This document shows positions 22,908 to 30,578 of a DNA stretch of 64,000 bases, in pieces. The DNA comes from CAVRUD01 sp963724285 (GTDB lineage: Bacteria; Chloroflexota; Chloroflexia; Thermomicrobiales; UBA6265): contig CAVRUD010000029.1 of the NCBI GenBank assembly GCA_963724285.1, positions 310,001 through 374,000 on the forward strand. Reading direction: 5' to 3'. The position numbers and the translations under genes were made by a program. Below the pieces are notes generated by a model that had not been told where the DNA came from, did no database searches, and saw nothing but the letters and a program-made list of their open reading frames with translations. How positions within the stretch are numbered: position 1 is the stretch's first letter; every line of letters starts with the position of its first letter.

Positions 22908-23453
22908 CTACCTCCGCACGTCGCGGAGCCGCCATACTGCGCCGGCGGCGAGGAAGAAGGCGAGGGCGCCGAGCCCGGTCAACAGGAGGCTGCTGTCCGA
23001 GCCGCCGAACGTGGTGCCGGAACCCGTGTTTGGAAGTTCAGACGGTGTGGCGGGTGTCGGGGCGGGTGTTGGGGCCGGTTCACCGGCGGGTTCACCGGCG
23101 GTGACGACGATGCTGGCGACCATGTTGGGGTGGATCGTGCAGTGATAGGCGAAGGTGCCGGCCGTGTCGAAGGTCACGCTGGCGCTGGCGCCTTGAGCCA
23201 GTTGGCCGGTGTCGAACTCGCCGTTGTCGCCGGTCGCGGTGTGGGGAGCGCTGTCCTGGTTGGTCCAGGTCACCGTCGTCCCTTCCGTGATCTCGACGGA
23301 GGCCGGATTAAACGCGAAGTCGACGATGTCGATCGCAACCGCGTCCTGGGCGCGGACCCGACCGATCCCCGCGGCGAGCGAGAGCATCGTCACGCCGACC
23401 GCGACGAGTGCCAACATGACCATCAACCGTCCACGCGCCTGTACGAGTGCCAT
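22908..23453 (-). CDS. Secreted cupredoxin with LPxTG-type C-terminus
   Basis: 181 aa. Signal peptide at residues 1-35 (hydrophobic core MVMLALVAVGVTML, cleavage near VRAQD). Plastocyanin/amicyanin-like domain at ~36-118 with copper ligands PHTAT (His) and YHCTIHPNM (Cys, His, Met). A Pro/Thr/Glu-rich linker leads to LPNTG, a hydrophobic helix (LLLTGLGALAFFLAAGAVW) and a basic tail RLRDVRR, which is the layout of a sortase sorting signal. It probably carries electrons at the outer face of the membrane. ATG with GGAGGAG upstream. Monocistronic. No sortase is in the window. Confidence 0.88.
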   Translation of the reverse strand: MALVQARGRLMVMLALVAVGVTMLSLAAGIGRVRAQDAVAIDIVDFAFNPASVEITEGTTVTWTNQDSAPHTATGDNGEFDTGQLAQGASASVTFDTAGTFAYHCTIHPNMVASIVVTAGEPAGEPAPTPAPTPATPSELPNTGSGTTFGGSDSSLLLTGLGALAFFLAAGAVWRLRDVRR

Positions 23454-23757
23454 CTCGGTGTCTCCTCCCGCTGTGCGTCCACGTTGCGCTCGGCGCCCGA
23501 CGAATCTGGAATACCACCGATTTGCCAGGATGTCTAGGGCGTTTGTGCCTGGCGCTGCTCGGCGCGTCGGGCCGGTCGTTCATGGTGCGAGAGCATCGCC
23601 GGCCAGGGCATCGGCAGCAGGACGACAGCCGTACCTGCCACCCACTCCTCGCCATCACATGCGTGGTCTCTCGCACTTGGGGTGAAGCGGTCCCCGGTGG
23701 TGGCGTCACGCGGCGATTTTCGCCGCAGTCCGGCCGCCCGGCCGGCGGAGGTGTCAC
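23454..23757. other. Gap without a recognised gene, left flank of the ISL3-like relic
   Basis: 304 bp. It holds the cupredoxin upstream region and a 9-bp inverted repeat GTGCGAGAG (23585-23593) / CTCTCGCAC (23668-23676) separated by 74 bp. GGAGGTG just before 23758 is the ribosome site of the relic. I see no coding sequence. Confidence 0.4.
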
Positions 23758-23973
23758 ATGGTTAGCCCGGGCTCCCGGTTGGTCCCGCCATCGCTCCACG
23801 TCGACGCGCTCCTGGTCGGGGGGGATGGTCCGACGATCCGCGCCGTCTCCGAGGCCACCGAGGCGAGCTGCCCGCTCTGCGACGAACTCGCCGACCGCGT
23901 ACACAGTCGTGCCCCCCGCACGCTCGCCGACTTACCCTGGGCCGGGGTCACCGTCCAACTGCGCGTCCGGGTA
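23758..23973 (+). pseudogene. ISL3-family transposase N-terminal fragment
   Basis: The 72-residue frame starts with a good ribosome site. It reads like the N-terminal zinc-finger part of ISL3 transposases: HVDALLVGG, CPLCDELADRVHSR (the second CxxC is missing) and RTLADLPWAG..VQLRVRV. It then runs abruptly into the antisense of the fpg 3' end near 23970. The rest of the transposase and the right end are absent, so a deletion or rearrangement fused the element to fpg. Confidence 0.65.
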
Positions 23974-24816
23974 TTGAGTCGGTCTTTCAAGCGGTTGGCA
24001 TACGGCGCAGAAGTGGGTGCTGCGCCCGCCGACGGTGAGCAACCGCAGTCCCGTGCCGCAGACCAAGCACGGCTCGCCCATGCGGCCTCGGCCATAAACG
24101 CGCAGGTTCGGCCGGTTGTTTCCAGATTCCCCGTATGGGTTGGAGAATGACGAGAACGTTGTCCCCTGGCGGGCAATCGCTTCCGAGAGGACAGTTTGGA
24201 TTGCTGTGTGCAGCCGCTGTGACTCGGATGCTGTCAGGCTGCCGGCTGGGCGGAGGGGATGGATACCTGCACGGAAAAGGGCTTCGTCGACATAGATGTT
24301 TCCCAATCCGGCGACCCGGCGCTGGTCGAGGAGAGACGCTTTGATGGGCGCTGTACGCCCTTGGAGGCGCTCCGAGAGGACTTCGGGAGTGAACATCGGA
24401 TCAAGCGGTTCCGGACCCAGGAAACGGTCGTGATCGTCGTAACCGGACGGTTCAATATGCAGAACCCGACCGAACTTGCGCTGGTCCGAGAAGCGCAAGT
24501 CGTTGTCATCATCGAGCTCGAGGGCGAGATGCTCGAAGCGGAGTGGAGCGGTGGAGCGGGGAACAACCTGCAGCACGCCGGTCATCCGCAGGTGCACCGA
24601 TATGAGCGTTTCGTCGTCCAGCACCAGGAACAGGTACTTGGCGCGGCGGGAAACGTCCACGATCGTGCGGCCGACGATGCGTGCGTGGGTTGACTCGAAT
24701 CCAAGATCGCCGAGGACGCCTTCAAATGCGCCGATCCTCAGTCCAGTGATCCGACGATTCATGACCATGGCCCTCAGGCCGATCCGGACGGTTTCGACTT
24801 CGGGGAGTTCTGGCAT
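23932..24816 (-). CDS. mutM: Formamidopyrimidine-DNA glycosylase (MutM/Fpg)
   Basis: 294 aa base-excision repair enzyme for 8-oxoguanine and FaPy lesions, with AP-lyase activity. Catalytic N-terminus PELPEVETVR intact; lysine in the HLRMTG region; helix-two-turn-helix DQRRVAGLGNIYVDEALF; the C-terminal zinc finger CLVC..HFCAVCQ complete. After the last zinc Cys the protein continues with ~19 residues (PLERPTQYPDAQLDGDPGPG region) that overlap the antisense of the ISL3-like relic, so the natural stop was probably replaced. Start MPELPEVE at 24816; Pro2 is the nucleophile. Confidence 0.95.
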   Translation of the reverse strand: MPELPEVETVRIGLRAMVMNRRITGLRIGAFEGVLGDLGFESTHARIVGRTIVDVSRRAKYLFLVLDDETLISVHLRMTGVLQVVPRSTAPLRFEHLALELDDDNDLRFSDQRKFGRVLHIEPSGYDDHDRFLGPEPLDPMFTPEVLSERLQGRTAPIKASLLDQRRVAGLGNIYVDEALFRAGIHPLRPAGSLTASESQRLHTAIQTVLSEAIARQGTTFSSFSNPYGESGNNRPNLRVYGRGRMGEPCLVCGTGLRLLTVGGRSTHFCAVCQPLERPTQYPDAQLDGDPGPG

Positions 24817-24914
24817 ACTGGCACTTTGGTGGGGCCCGGGGGCCTTCGAGCATCGGGTTCCGAGTGTACGTCACCAGATGACCTGGGTCGGATTCAACCC
24901 GCCACGGAGCAGCG

Positions 24915-25274
24915 ATGACGAGCAAACAGGACCCCAACTGCATTTTCTGCCGGATTGCCTCGGGCGAGATTCCGGCCGACGTGGTGGCGGAGACGACTCT
25001 TTCGGTCGCATTTCGCGACCTTGCTCCCCGGGCGCCGACGCACGTTCTGGTCATCCCCAGGCAACATGTCTCCGGCCTGCGCGACCTCGGAGCTGATGAC
25101 GCGGTGCTGGCAGCCGATCTGCTCGCCCTCGCGCGGACCGTGGCGGAGCAAGAGGGGATTGTCGAGCGTGGGTATCGGGTGCTTACCAATGATGGGCCAG
25201 ATGCCGGCCAGACCGTCGACCACCTCCATTTCCACGTCCTTGGCGGCAAGCCGATGACTGCGCCGCTCGCCTAA
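24915..25274 (+). CDS. HIT-family (histidine triad) nucleotide-binding protein
   Basis: 119 aa, HINT-type. CIFCRIASGEIPADVV at the N-terminus with a CxxC, and the catalytic triad HLHFHVLGG near the C-terminus. These proteins hydrolyse adenosine phosphoramidates and related AMP conjugates. ATG at 24915, divergent from mutM, followed about 55 nt later by yqeY on the same strand. Confidence 0.95.
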   Translation: MTSKQDPNCIFCRIASGEIPADVVAETTLSVAFRDLAPRAPTHVLVIPRQHVSGLRDLGADDAVLAADLLALARTVAEQEGIVERGYRVLTNDGPDAGQTVDHLHFHVLGGKPMTAPLA

Positions 25275-25328
25275 ACTCGCCGAGCTTTGGGTAGAGAATC
25301 GTAAGGATTGCGACCATGACTGACGAGC

Positions 25329-25778
25329 ATGTCTATTCGTGATCGCCTCCAGGCAGACCTGAAGAGTGCGATGCGGGAGCGGGATGATAACGCCCGCGAC
25401 ACGATCCGCTACATCCTCTCCGCGATCAAGAACGCCGAGATCGATCACCGCGGTGAGTTGTCATCGGCTGAATCGATCGCGGTCCTCCAGAAGCAGGCAA
25501 AACAGCGGCAGGAGGCCATCGAGCAGTTCCGATCCGGTCAGCGTGCCGACCTCGCTGAGCGTGAGGAGGCGCAGCTTGCGATTCTAAAACGGTATCTGCC
25601 CGCCGAACTCTCCGACGACGAGGTGTTGGGGCTGACCCGCGAAGTCATTGCTGAAACCGGCGCGAGTTCCATGAAGGACATGAGCCGGGTCATGCCGGTC
25701 CTGATGCAACGTGCCGCGGGCCGGGCCGACGGAAGGCGCCTCAGCGCGGCCGTCAAGACGGTGCTTGCCGGGTCGTGA
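25329..25778 (+). CDS. yqeY: GatB/YqeY domain-containing protein
   Basis: 149 aa, full-length YqeY. It has the characteristic QKQAKQRQEAIEQF, LKRYLPAELSDDEV and AAGRADGRRLSAAVK segments. It shares the helical tail domain of GatB; a role in tRNA-dependent amidation is suspected in the family but not settled. It lies between the HIT gene and the Tat-exported propeller. Confidence 0.93.
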   Translation: MSIRDRLQADLKSAMRERDDNARDTIRYILSAIKNAEIDHRGELSSAESIAVLQKQAKQRQEAIEQFRSGQRADLAEREEAQLAILKRYLPAELSDDEVLGLTREVIAETGASSMKDMSRVMPVLMQRAAGRADGRRLSAAVKTVLAGS

Positions 25779-25837
25779 TCCACGGGACAGCCCAAACCCG
25801 TGCCTTCCCAGCTTTGCAGCCAATACCGGAGGTGACC

Positions 25838-26881
25838 ATGGCACTCCGCCCGTCCAGTTCGCGGTCACAATGGACTCGGCGCTCGTTCGTGTCGTTGGCA
25901 GGGGCGGCGCTCCTTCCGAGGATCGTGGTCGCTCAGGAGGAGGTTGCGGTTCCGACGACCACGCCCGAAGAGTGTTTGGAGCTGGAGTCGTTTCCGGTGG
26001 CGGCGGGCGATAGGCCGCACGACGTGGCGCCCGCGGTGGACGGCCGGATTTGGTACACGGCGCAGGGGGCGGCGGCCCTCGGACTGCTCGATCCGGAGAC
26101 AGGTGAGATCGAGCGGGTGGATCTTGGTGGTGGGTCATCGCCGCATGGGGTCGTCACTGACACTGAGGGTGTCGCGTGGGTGACTGATAGCGGGCTGAAC
26201 GCAATGGTGCGGGTTGACCCTTCAGATTTAAGTGTCGACACCTTTCCGGTCGCCCGAGAAGCAAGCAATCTCAACACTGCCGTTGTCGCACCGGACGAAG
26301 CGGTCTATTTCACTGGACAAGGTGGGATTGTCGGTCGTCTGGACCCCGAGTCCGGGGCAATGCTCCTGGCCGAAGCGCCCCGCGGCACCGGTCCGTACGG
26401 CATCACCGCGACCCCCGAGGGTGTCGTGTATTTCGCCTCGTTGGCCGGGAGCTATCTGGGAAAGATTGACGTCGATGGTGATGTGCTGCGGGTGACCGAG
26501 CACGATCCTCCGACGGCGGGCGCGGGCGTGCGCCGGGTTTGGTCGGATTCTCGGGGGATCCTCTGGATCAGCGAATGGAATGTGGGCCAACTCGGTCGCT
26601 TCGACCCCGAATCGGAAGACTGGACCGAGTGGCGATTGCCGGGCCCTGGAGCGCAGGCGTACGCGGTCTACGTGGACGAGCGTGACGACATCTGGCTGAG
26701 CGACTTTGGCACGAACACATTCGTCCGGTTCGATCCTGAGTCGGATGCCTTCACGACGGTGCCGCTTCCAGACGCCGGTGCAAACGTCCGCCAGATCCAT
26801 GGCCGCCCGGATGAGGTCTGGGGCGCTATGTCCGGTGTGGACAAGTTGGTGGTCGTACGGACGGCCTGTGCCGACCAGTGA
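25838..26881 (+). CDS. Tat-exported streptogramin-lyase-like beta-propeller
   Basis: 347 aa from the ATG at 25838 (GGAGGTG upstream). Twin-arginine signal TRRSFVSLAGAALL near residues 13-27, then repeated ~45-residue blades with PHDVAP, IWYTAQ, LGLLDPETGEIERV, PHGVVTD, GRLDPESG, PYGITATPEG and RFDPES motifs, as in virginiamycin B lyase (Vgb). Vgb linearises streptogramin antibiotics using a conserved His and Glu pair. Homologues in environmental genomes are mostly uncharacterised, so resistance should not be assumed. It overlaps ybeY by 4 nt. Confidence 0.85.
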   Translation: MALRPSSSRSQWTRRSFVSLAGAALLPRIVVAQEEVAVPTTTPEECLELESFPVAAGDRPHDVAPAVDGRIWYTAQGAAALGLLDPETGEIERVDLGGGSSPHGVVTDTEGVAWVTDSGLNAMVRVDPSDLSVDTFPVAREASNLNTAVVAPDEAVYFTGQGGIVGRLDPESGAMLLAEAPRGTGPYGITATPEGVVYFASLAGSYLGKIDVDGDVLRVTEHDPPTAGAGVRRVWSDSRGILWISEWNVGQLGRFDPESEDWTEWRLPGPGAQAYAVYVDERDDIWLSDFGTNTFVRFDPESDAFTTVPLPDAGANVRQIHGRPDEVWGAMSGVDKLVVVRTACADQ

Positions 26882-27330
26882 CCGTCGTGCTCGATCTCGA
26901 CTTCGAAGTCAATGCCGATGAGTCGCCGATCGCCGCGGATCATGCCGAATTCGAATCGCTCTGCCGGTATGTCCTTCTCGAGCAAGGGCAGGGTGGTTCG
27001 TGGATCGTGGCCGTGGCCCTGGTGAGTGACGACGCCCTCCGGCAATTGCACGCTCGGTTCATGGACGACGATTCCATTACCGACGTGATGACCTTTCCCT
27101 CAGGCGAACCCGGGCATGAAGGCGGGGATATTGTCATTTCGGTTGAACGTGCCGCCGAACAGGGACCGGAGCATGGCTTCACGACCGACCAGGAAGTTCA
27201 ATTCCTGTTCGTGCACGGTCTGCTCCACCTCAGCGGATGGGACGACCATAGTCCACTCGACCGGGAGCGGATGCTTGCCCGGCAGGCGGAGTTGCTTGCT
27301 GGTTTTGCGACCGCTGGAGAAACGAGTTAG
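26878..27330 (+). CDS. ybeY: Endoribonuclease YbeY (rRNA maturation)
   Basis: 150 aa metallo-RNase acting in 16S rRNA 3'-end maturation and ribosome quality control. The zinc motif HGLLHLSGWDDH is complete. TDVMTFPSG and GGDIVISV are also typical. GTG start overlaps the upstream stop (GTGA), so translation is probably coupled. Convergent with cinA, with stops overlapping by 4 nt. Confidence 0.95.
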   Translation: MTVVLDLDFEVNADESPIAADHAEFESLCRYVLLEQGQGGSWIVAVALVSDDALRQLHARFMDDDSITDVMTFPSGEPGHEGGDIVISVERAAEQGPEHGFTTDQEVQFLFVHGLLHLSGWDDHSPLDRERMLARQAELLAGFATAGETS

Positions 27331-28499
27331 CCGTTCAGCGTGCGAAACAGGAGATCGGCAGCAGAGAGCGCGGACCGGCGTTGAACGTCCTCGAATCCGC
27401 CGCGGAGGGCGAACTCTTGCCGCGCCTGGCGGGCGCCATCGATCGCAACGGTCACGGTTCCCTTGTAGACCGAACGCTCGTCCGGCGAGACATCGACCGA
27501 AATTCCGAGTCCGAGTGACGCATCAACTTGGCGCCGGATCTCTTCTGCCATCTCGGACGGATCGGGAACTGCGCCACCGTCCCTGGCCGGACTGGATTGG
27601 GCGCCAAGGAGTTCGGACGTTGGTTCGGGAACCGATTGGAGGAGCGAAGCGAAGCGCCCGCCGCTGCCGTATTCTGACACCGCCAGCGTCAGGTCCGATT
27701 CCCTGAGCCTGCGGAGAAGCGACCCCGGCAGCGTGTCATCGTCGGTGCCGTAAATGTACCTGGCGAGGCGCCGTTCGACCTCGGCGGCCGTCGCCAACCG
27801 CAGCCGATCGGCCTCATCCATCGTGGGGGCGACGGCGGAGACGCGAACCTGAACGCCGTCGTCCTTGGCATAGGTCGACACGGTTGGATTGGGAACAGCG
27901 ACGAGATCGGCAACTTCTTGCTCGGCGGCGGACTCGCCGATGCCGAGCGTCTTGAACGTGACCGCGCTGACCGCTCTGGGCGGAAGGTCAGCCAAGATCC
28001 GAGGGAAGGCCTGTTCCTGCCACATACGGAACATCTCGCGGGGGACGCCTGGCATCGCCACGATCGTGACCGTGCCGTGGCGGACGAACCAGCCCGGAGC
28101 GGTGCCGACCGGATTGTCGAGCGGGACGGCCGATGGGATGATCCAGGCCTGCTTGCCATTCTGGACAGGCATTTTCATGCCGCGCGCGGCGAAGAAGGCT
28201 TCGATGCCAGCGAGGATCTCGGGGTCGATCTCGGGTGTCTCGCCGACGAGATCGGCAATTGCTTCGCGGGTGAGGTCGTCGGCCGTGGGGCCGACCCCGC
28301 CGGTGCAGATGATCAAGTCGGCGTCGGCGGCGGCGTTGCGCAGGACGTTGGTGAGACGGGGCAGATCATCTCCTGTCTGGACGACGTGGAGGAGCTCGAT
28401 CCCAGCCCGGAGAAGTTCCTGGGCGAGATACGTCGCGTTTGTATCGGTCAGGCGACCATGAACCAGTTCGGTGCCGATCGACAGGACATAGGCACGCAT
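27327..28499 (-). CDS. cinA: CinA-like protein with a degenerate nicotinamide-deamidase domain
   Basis: 390 aa. The N-terminal MoeA/COG1058 half is well preserved (LSIGTELVHGRLTDTNATYLA, CTGGVGPTADDLTREAI, AMPGVPREMF). The C-terminal NMN-amidohydrolase half aligns only loosely: the catalytic AESCTGG reads VSEYGSGG, losing the nucleophilic Ser, and the GIAGP region is DVSPDE. It may keep ADP-ribose/NMN pyrophosphatase-type activity while the deamidase is probably inactive. ATG with GAGGTGA upstream. Family-level annotation is safe; the exact activity is not. Confidence 0.9.
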   Translation of the reverse strand: MRAYVLSIGTELVHGRLTDTNATYLAQELLRAGIELLHVVQTGDDLPRLTNVLRNAAADADLIICTGGVGPTADDLTREAIADLVGETPEIDPEILAGIEAFFAARGMKMPVQNGKQAWIIPSAVPLDNPVGTAPGWFVRHGTVTIVAMPGVPREMFRMWQEQAFPRILADLPPRAVSAVTFKTLGIGESAAEQEVADLVAVPNPTVSTYAKDDGVQVRVSAVAPTMDEADRLRLATAAEVERRLARYIYGTDDDTLPGSLLRRLRESDLTLAVSEYGSGGRFASLLQSVPEPTSELLGAQSSPARDGGAVPDPSEMAEEIRRQVDASLGLGISVDVSPDERSVYKGTVTVAIDGARQARQEFALRGGFEDVQRRSALSAADLLFRTLNG

Positions 28500-28561
28500 G
28501 CGTTCACCTCGGGATCGAAACCCGCGTTAGGAAGCGATCGGTCTGCTGAAGTCTTGGTGGG

Positions 28562-28634
28562 TACCCTCGGAGGGACTCGAACCCCCAACCCCTTGGTCCG
28601 AAGCCAAGTGCTCTGTCCGTTGAGCTACGAGGGC
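28562..28634 (-). tRNA. tRNA-Arg (TCG)
   Basis: Acceptor GCCCTCG/CGAGGGT (first pair G-U), anticodon stem CTTGG/CCAAG with loop CTTCGGA (anticodon TCG), T-arm GGTTCGAGTCC. It reads CGA. CCA is not encoded. Confidence 0.93.
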
Positions 28635-28790
28635 GTGTTCGCCTTCACGAATCGTAACCTGGAAAGTATAGCAGTGATGCTGGGTTGCGGCCTGAAATCC
28701 GGCGCGATCGATTGCCACCGGCACTATAAATTCGGTAGGTTGGGCTGAATGCATTCGTTGTGATCGGCGACTCATCTACGGGATCACGTC

Positions 28791-29354
28791 ATGCCTGCAC
28801 GCACGCACATTACTGAGCTGCTGAAATCGCCTATAACGCTGGCGGCGGCCGCGCTCCTCGTCGGTATTGCGATCGTCTGGGACGGAGCCGCGGCGCGAGC
28901 GCTGAACGGCGTTGGTGGCATTCTCTGGGTCGCCTGTGCAGTCGTGATGGCCAAGTCGCTGCGCTCCGATCCACGATGGTGGCAGCGCGGCGCATTGGTG
29001 CTCGCCCTGGCCCTGTGCTTCGCGGTGGTTGTCCGCCCGTCGGATGGGCTCATCGCGATCGTCGCGTTTGGACTGGGTGGCTCGGCGATCGCCTCTGTCA
29101 GCATGCCTCGCGCGGTCGCCTGGAGCGTGTTGCTGCCGGCGATCTGGTTGCCGGTCCATCTCACTGTTGCCATCGCGCGTGCCGCCTTCCGTGCAATCAC
29201 GGACGGTGAGGCATCGGTTCGGACCGATCCACCGCCCACGACGGCGATTGTGCCGCTGTTGATGGTGATGGCGGCGTGGGCTGGCGCGTTGCTGGTCGTG
29301 CGGTTCATGCGGGCGCGTGGCGCCGTTCCTCGGGCGGCTGTCGAACGGGTCTAG
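28791..29354 (+). CDS. Small integral membrane protein, unknown
   Basis: 187 aa with about five hydrophobic segments (residues ~15-30, 40-55, 66-82, 86-100, 105-125 and a last one at ~150-172) and few charged residues except near the ends. There is no Cys, no recognisable domain and no signal cleavage site. It is transcribed alone between tRNA-Arg and a palindromic terminator. I do not recognise the family. Confidence 0.65.
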   Translation: MPARTHITELLKSPITLAAAALLVGIAIVWDGAAARALNGVGGILWVACAVVMAKSLRSDPRWWQRGALVLALALCFAVVVRPSDGLIAIVAFGLGGSAIASVSMPRAVAWSVLLPAIWLPVHLTVAIARAAFRAITDGEASVRTDPPPTTAIVPLLMVMAAWAGALLVVRFMRARGAVPRAAVERV

Positions 29355-29362
29355 CAACACAG

Positions 29363-29392
29363 AACGGGCCGCCGATTAATCGGCGGCCCGTT
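29363..29392. terminator. Bidirectional terminator (30-bp palindrome)
   Basis: Perfect 30-bp palindrome centred on ATTAAT, between the membrane-protein gene (+) and tRNA-His (-). It can fold into the same hairpin on either strand; TT follows on each side. Confidence 0.7.
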
Positions 29393-29411
29393 GAACTTGG
29401 GCTTTTCTGGG

Positions 29412-29485
29412 GGTGCCTTACGGGGCTCGAACCCGTGACCTCTTGTTCCACAGACAAGCGCTCTGCCGGCTGAGCTAAAGGCACC
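29412..29485 (-). tRNA. tRNA-His (GTG)
   Basis: 74 nt with the diagnostic extra G(-1) paired to C73. Acceptor GTGCCTT/AAGGCAC, anticodon stem CTTGT/ACAAG with loop CTGTGGA (anticodon GTG), T-arm GGTTCGAGCCC. Confidence 0.96.
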
Positions 29486-29502
29486 GTGAAGATGGAGGAG
29501 CG

Positions 29503-29855
29503 CGGAAGGGAGAGTAAGCCGAGTTCTGTTCGTGATGGTCATCTATCTCGGTCCGGAAGGACCGGCCACCTCGTCGCCTTGGTGGCTGCTCTCGACTTTC
29601 GGCCTCGGCGAGCAACCTGATAGCGGCCGGATCGGAGATTGCTGCGGGGAGGATTGCCCTTTTCACTTCGACCCGACACGGTGGTACGGATCGACATGGT
29701 CTCTGTTGCTCTCGCGCGGCGAACCGCACGCCAATCTGGACTGTCGACGCCCGCAGGCGCCTCCCCGGCTTTCACCGGGCACCCACGCTCTGTGCAGCTC
29801 GGACTTTCCTCTGGCGATTCCGCCAGCGACCATCCTTCCCTCTGCGTCCTCGTTT
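29503..29855 (-). ncRNA. rnpB: RNase P RNA, bacterial class A
   Basis: About 350 nt on the minus strand. The 5' part has GAGGAAAGTCCGAGCTGCA, the universal P4/J region; the middle has GGTGAAAGCCGGG and GTCCAGAT; the 3' part has ACAGAACTCGGCTTACT, which pairs back to form P4. The ends are approximate. It cleaves the 5' leader from pre-tRNAs. It is sandwiched between tRNA-Leu upstream and tRNA-His downstream on the same strand. Confidence 0.96.
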
Positions 29856-29891
29856 GTAAACGTACAGATCCGGTAAACCGGATCGGGAACC

Positions 29892-29978
29892 TGGTGCCGA
29901 AGGGGAGATTTGAACTCCCACGCCCTTACGGGCACTACGCCCTGAACGTAGCGCGTCTGCCGGTTCCGCCACTTCGGC
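29892..29978 (-). tRNA. tRNA-Leu (CAG)
   Basis: Type II tRNA with a long variable arm (TGCCCGTAAGGGCG). Acceptor GCCGAAG/CTTCGGC, anticodon stem CTACG/CGTAG with loop TTCAGGG (anticodon CAG), T-arm AGTTCAAATCT, encoded CCA. It reads CUG. Confidence 0.95.
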
Positions 29979-30010
29979 GTGCATTCGACCTGGCGATTGC
30001 CTCTGGCCGG

Positions 30011-30083
30011 AGCCGACCGCCGGACTCGAACCGGCGACCTGCTGTTTACGAAACAGCTGCTCTACCAACTGAGCTAGGCCGGC
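30011..30083 (-). tRNA. tRNA-Thr (CGT)
   Basis: Acceptor GCCGGCC/GGTCGGC, anticodon stem GCTGT/ACAGC with loop TTCGTAA (anticodon CGT), T-arm GGTTCGAGTCC. It reads ACG. It is first in the minus-strand series tRNA-Thr, tRNA-Leu, rnpB, tRNA-His. Confidence 0.95.
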
Positions 30084-30185
30084 AGGTGCCGTTACGAAGC
30101 CCGCAGTCAAATGCGGCTCCTAGTATATCACCGCCGATTTCCCTCGGGCAATGCAACGACATTGTGCGGGTGTATCCCACGGTTG

Positions 30186-30322
30186 TGCGCCGTCCGTCGT
30201 GAGGGAGGGTCCCGTGCCCTCCCATCGTCCGCAGGACGATAACCGTCACGGCCTGCACGGGTATGCCCTCCTCCGTCGGGCATCGGGAGGGCGCGGGACC
30301 CTCCCCTACGACGGACGGCGCA
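30186..30322. repeat. MITE-like long inverted repeat
   Basis: The 137-bp segment has ~38-bp imperfect inverted arms starting TGCGCCGTCCGTCGT and containing GGGAGGGTCCCG; the right arm is the reverse complement with only a few changes. Two smaller hairpins (around ATCGTCCGCAGGACGAT, 30224-30240, and the GCCC...GGGC segment near 30265) lie between the arms. There is no coding capacity. It looks like a miniature transposable element or a REP-type structure. The rest of the gap 30084-30578 shows only a small hairpin near 30410-30435 and no gene. Confidence 0.65.
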
Positions 30323-30578
30323 GGTACGGCGAGCGCCCGTGGCCCCACGCCAAACGATGGGGCGCACCCATATTGTGCCGGAGAGAGCAAGCTGGTTCTC
30401 GTCCAACCGGCCCAACACTGCCCTGCAGGTGTTGTGCTATGTTTCGGCGTCGGGGCTATCAGGCAAAGACATGCCCGCCGCGATCGCTGGCCGTTTCAGC
30501 GTCGCCGATGAGCCGGCGCACCATGGTTGAACTCGGATTAATCAGATTCTTCGCGATCGTACGGATGGCCAATCCTTC

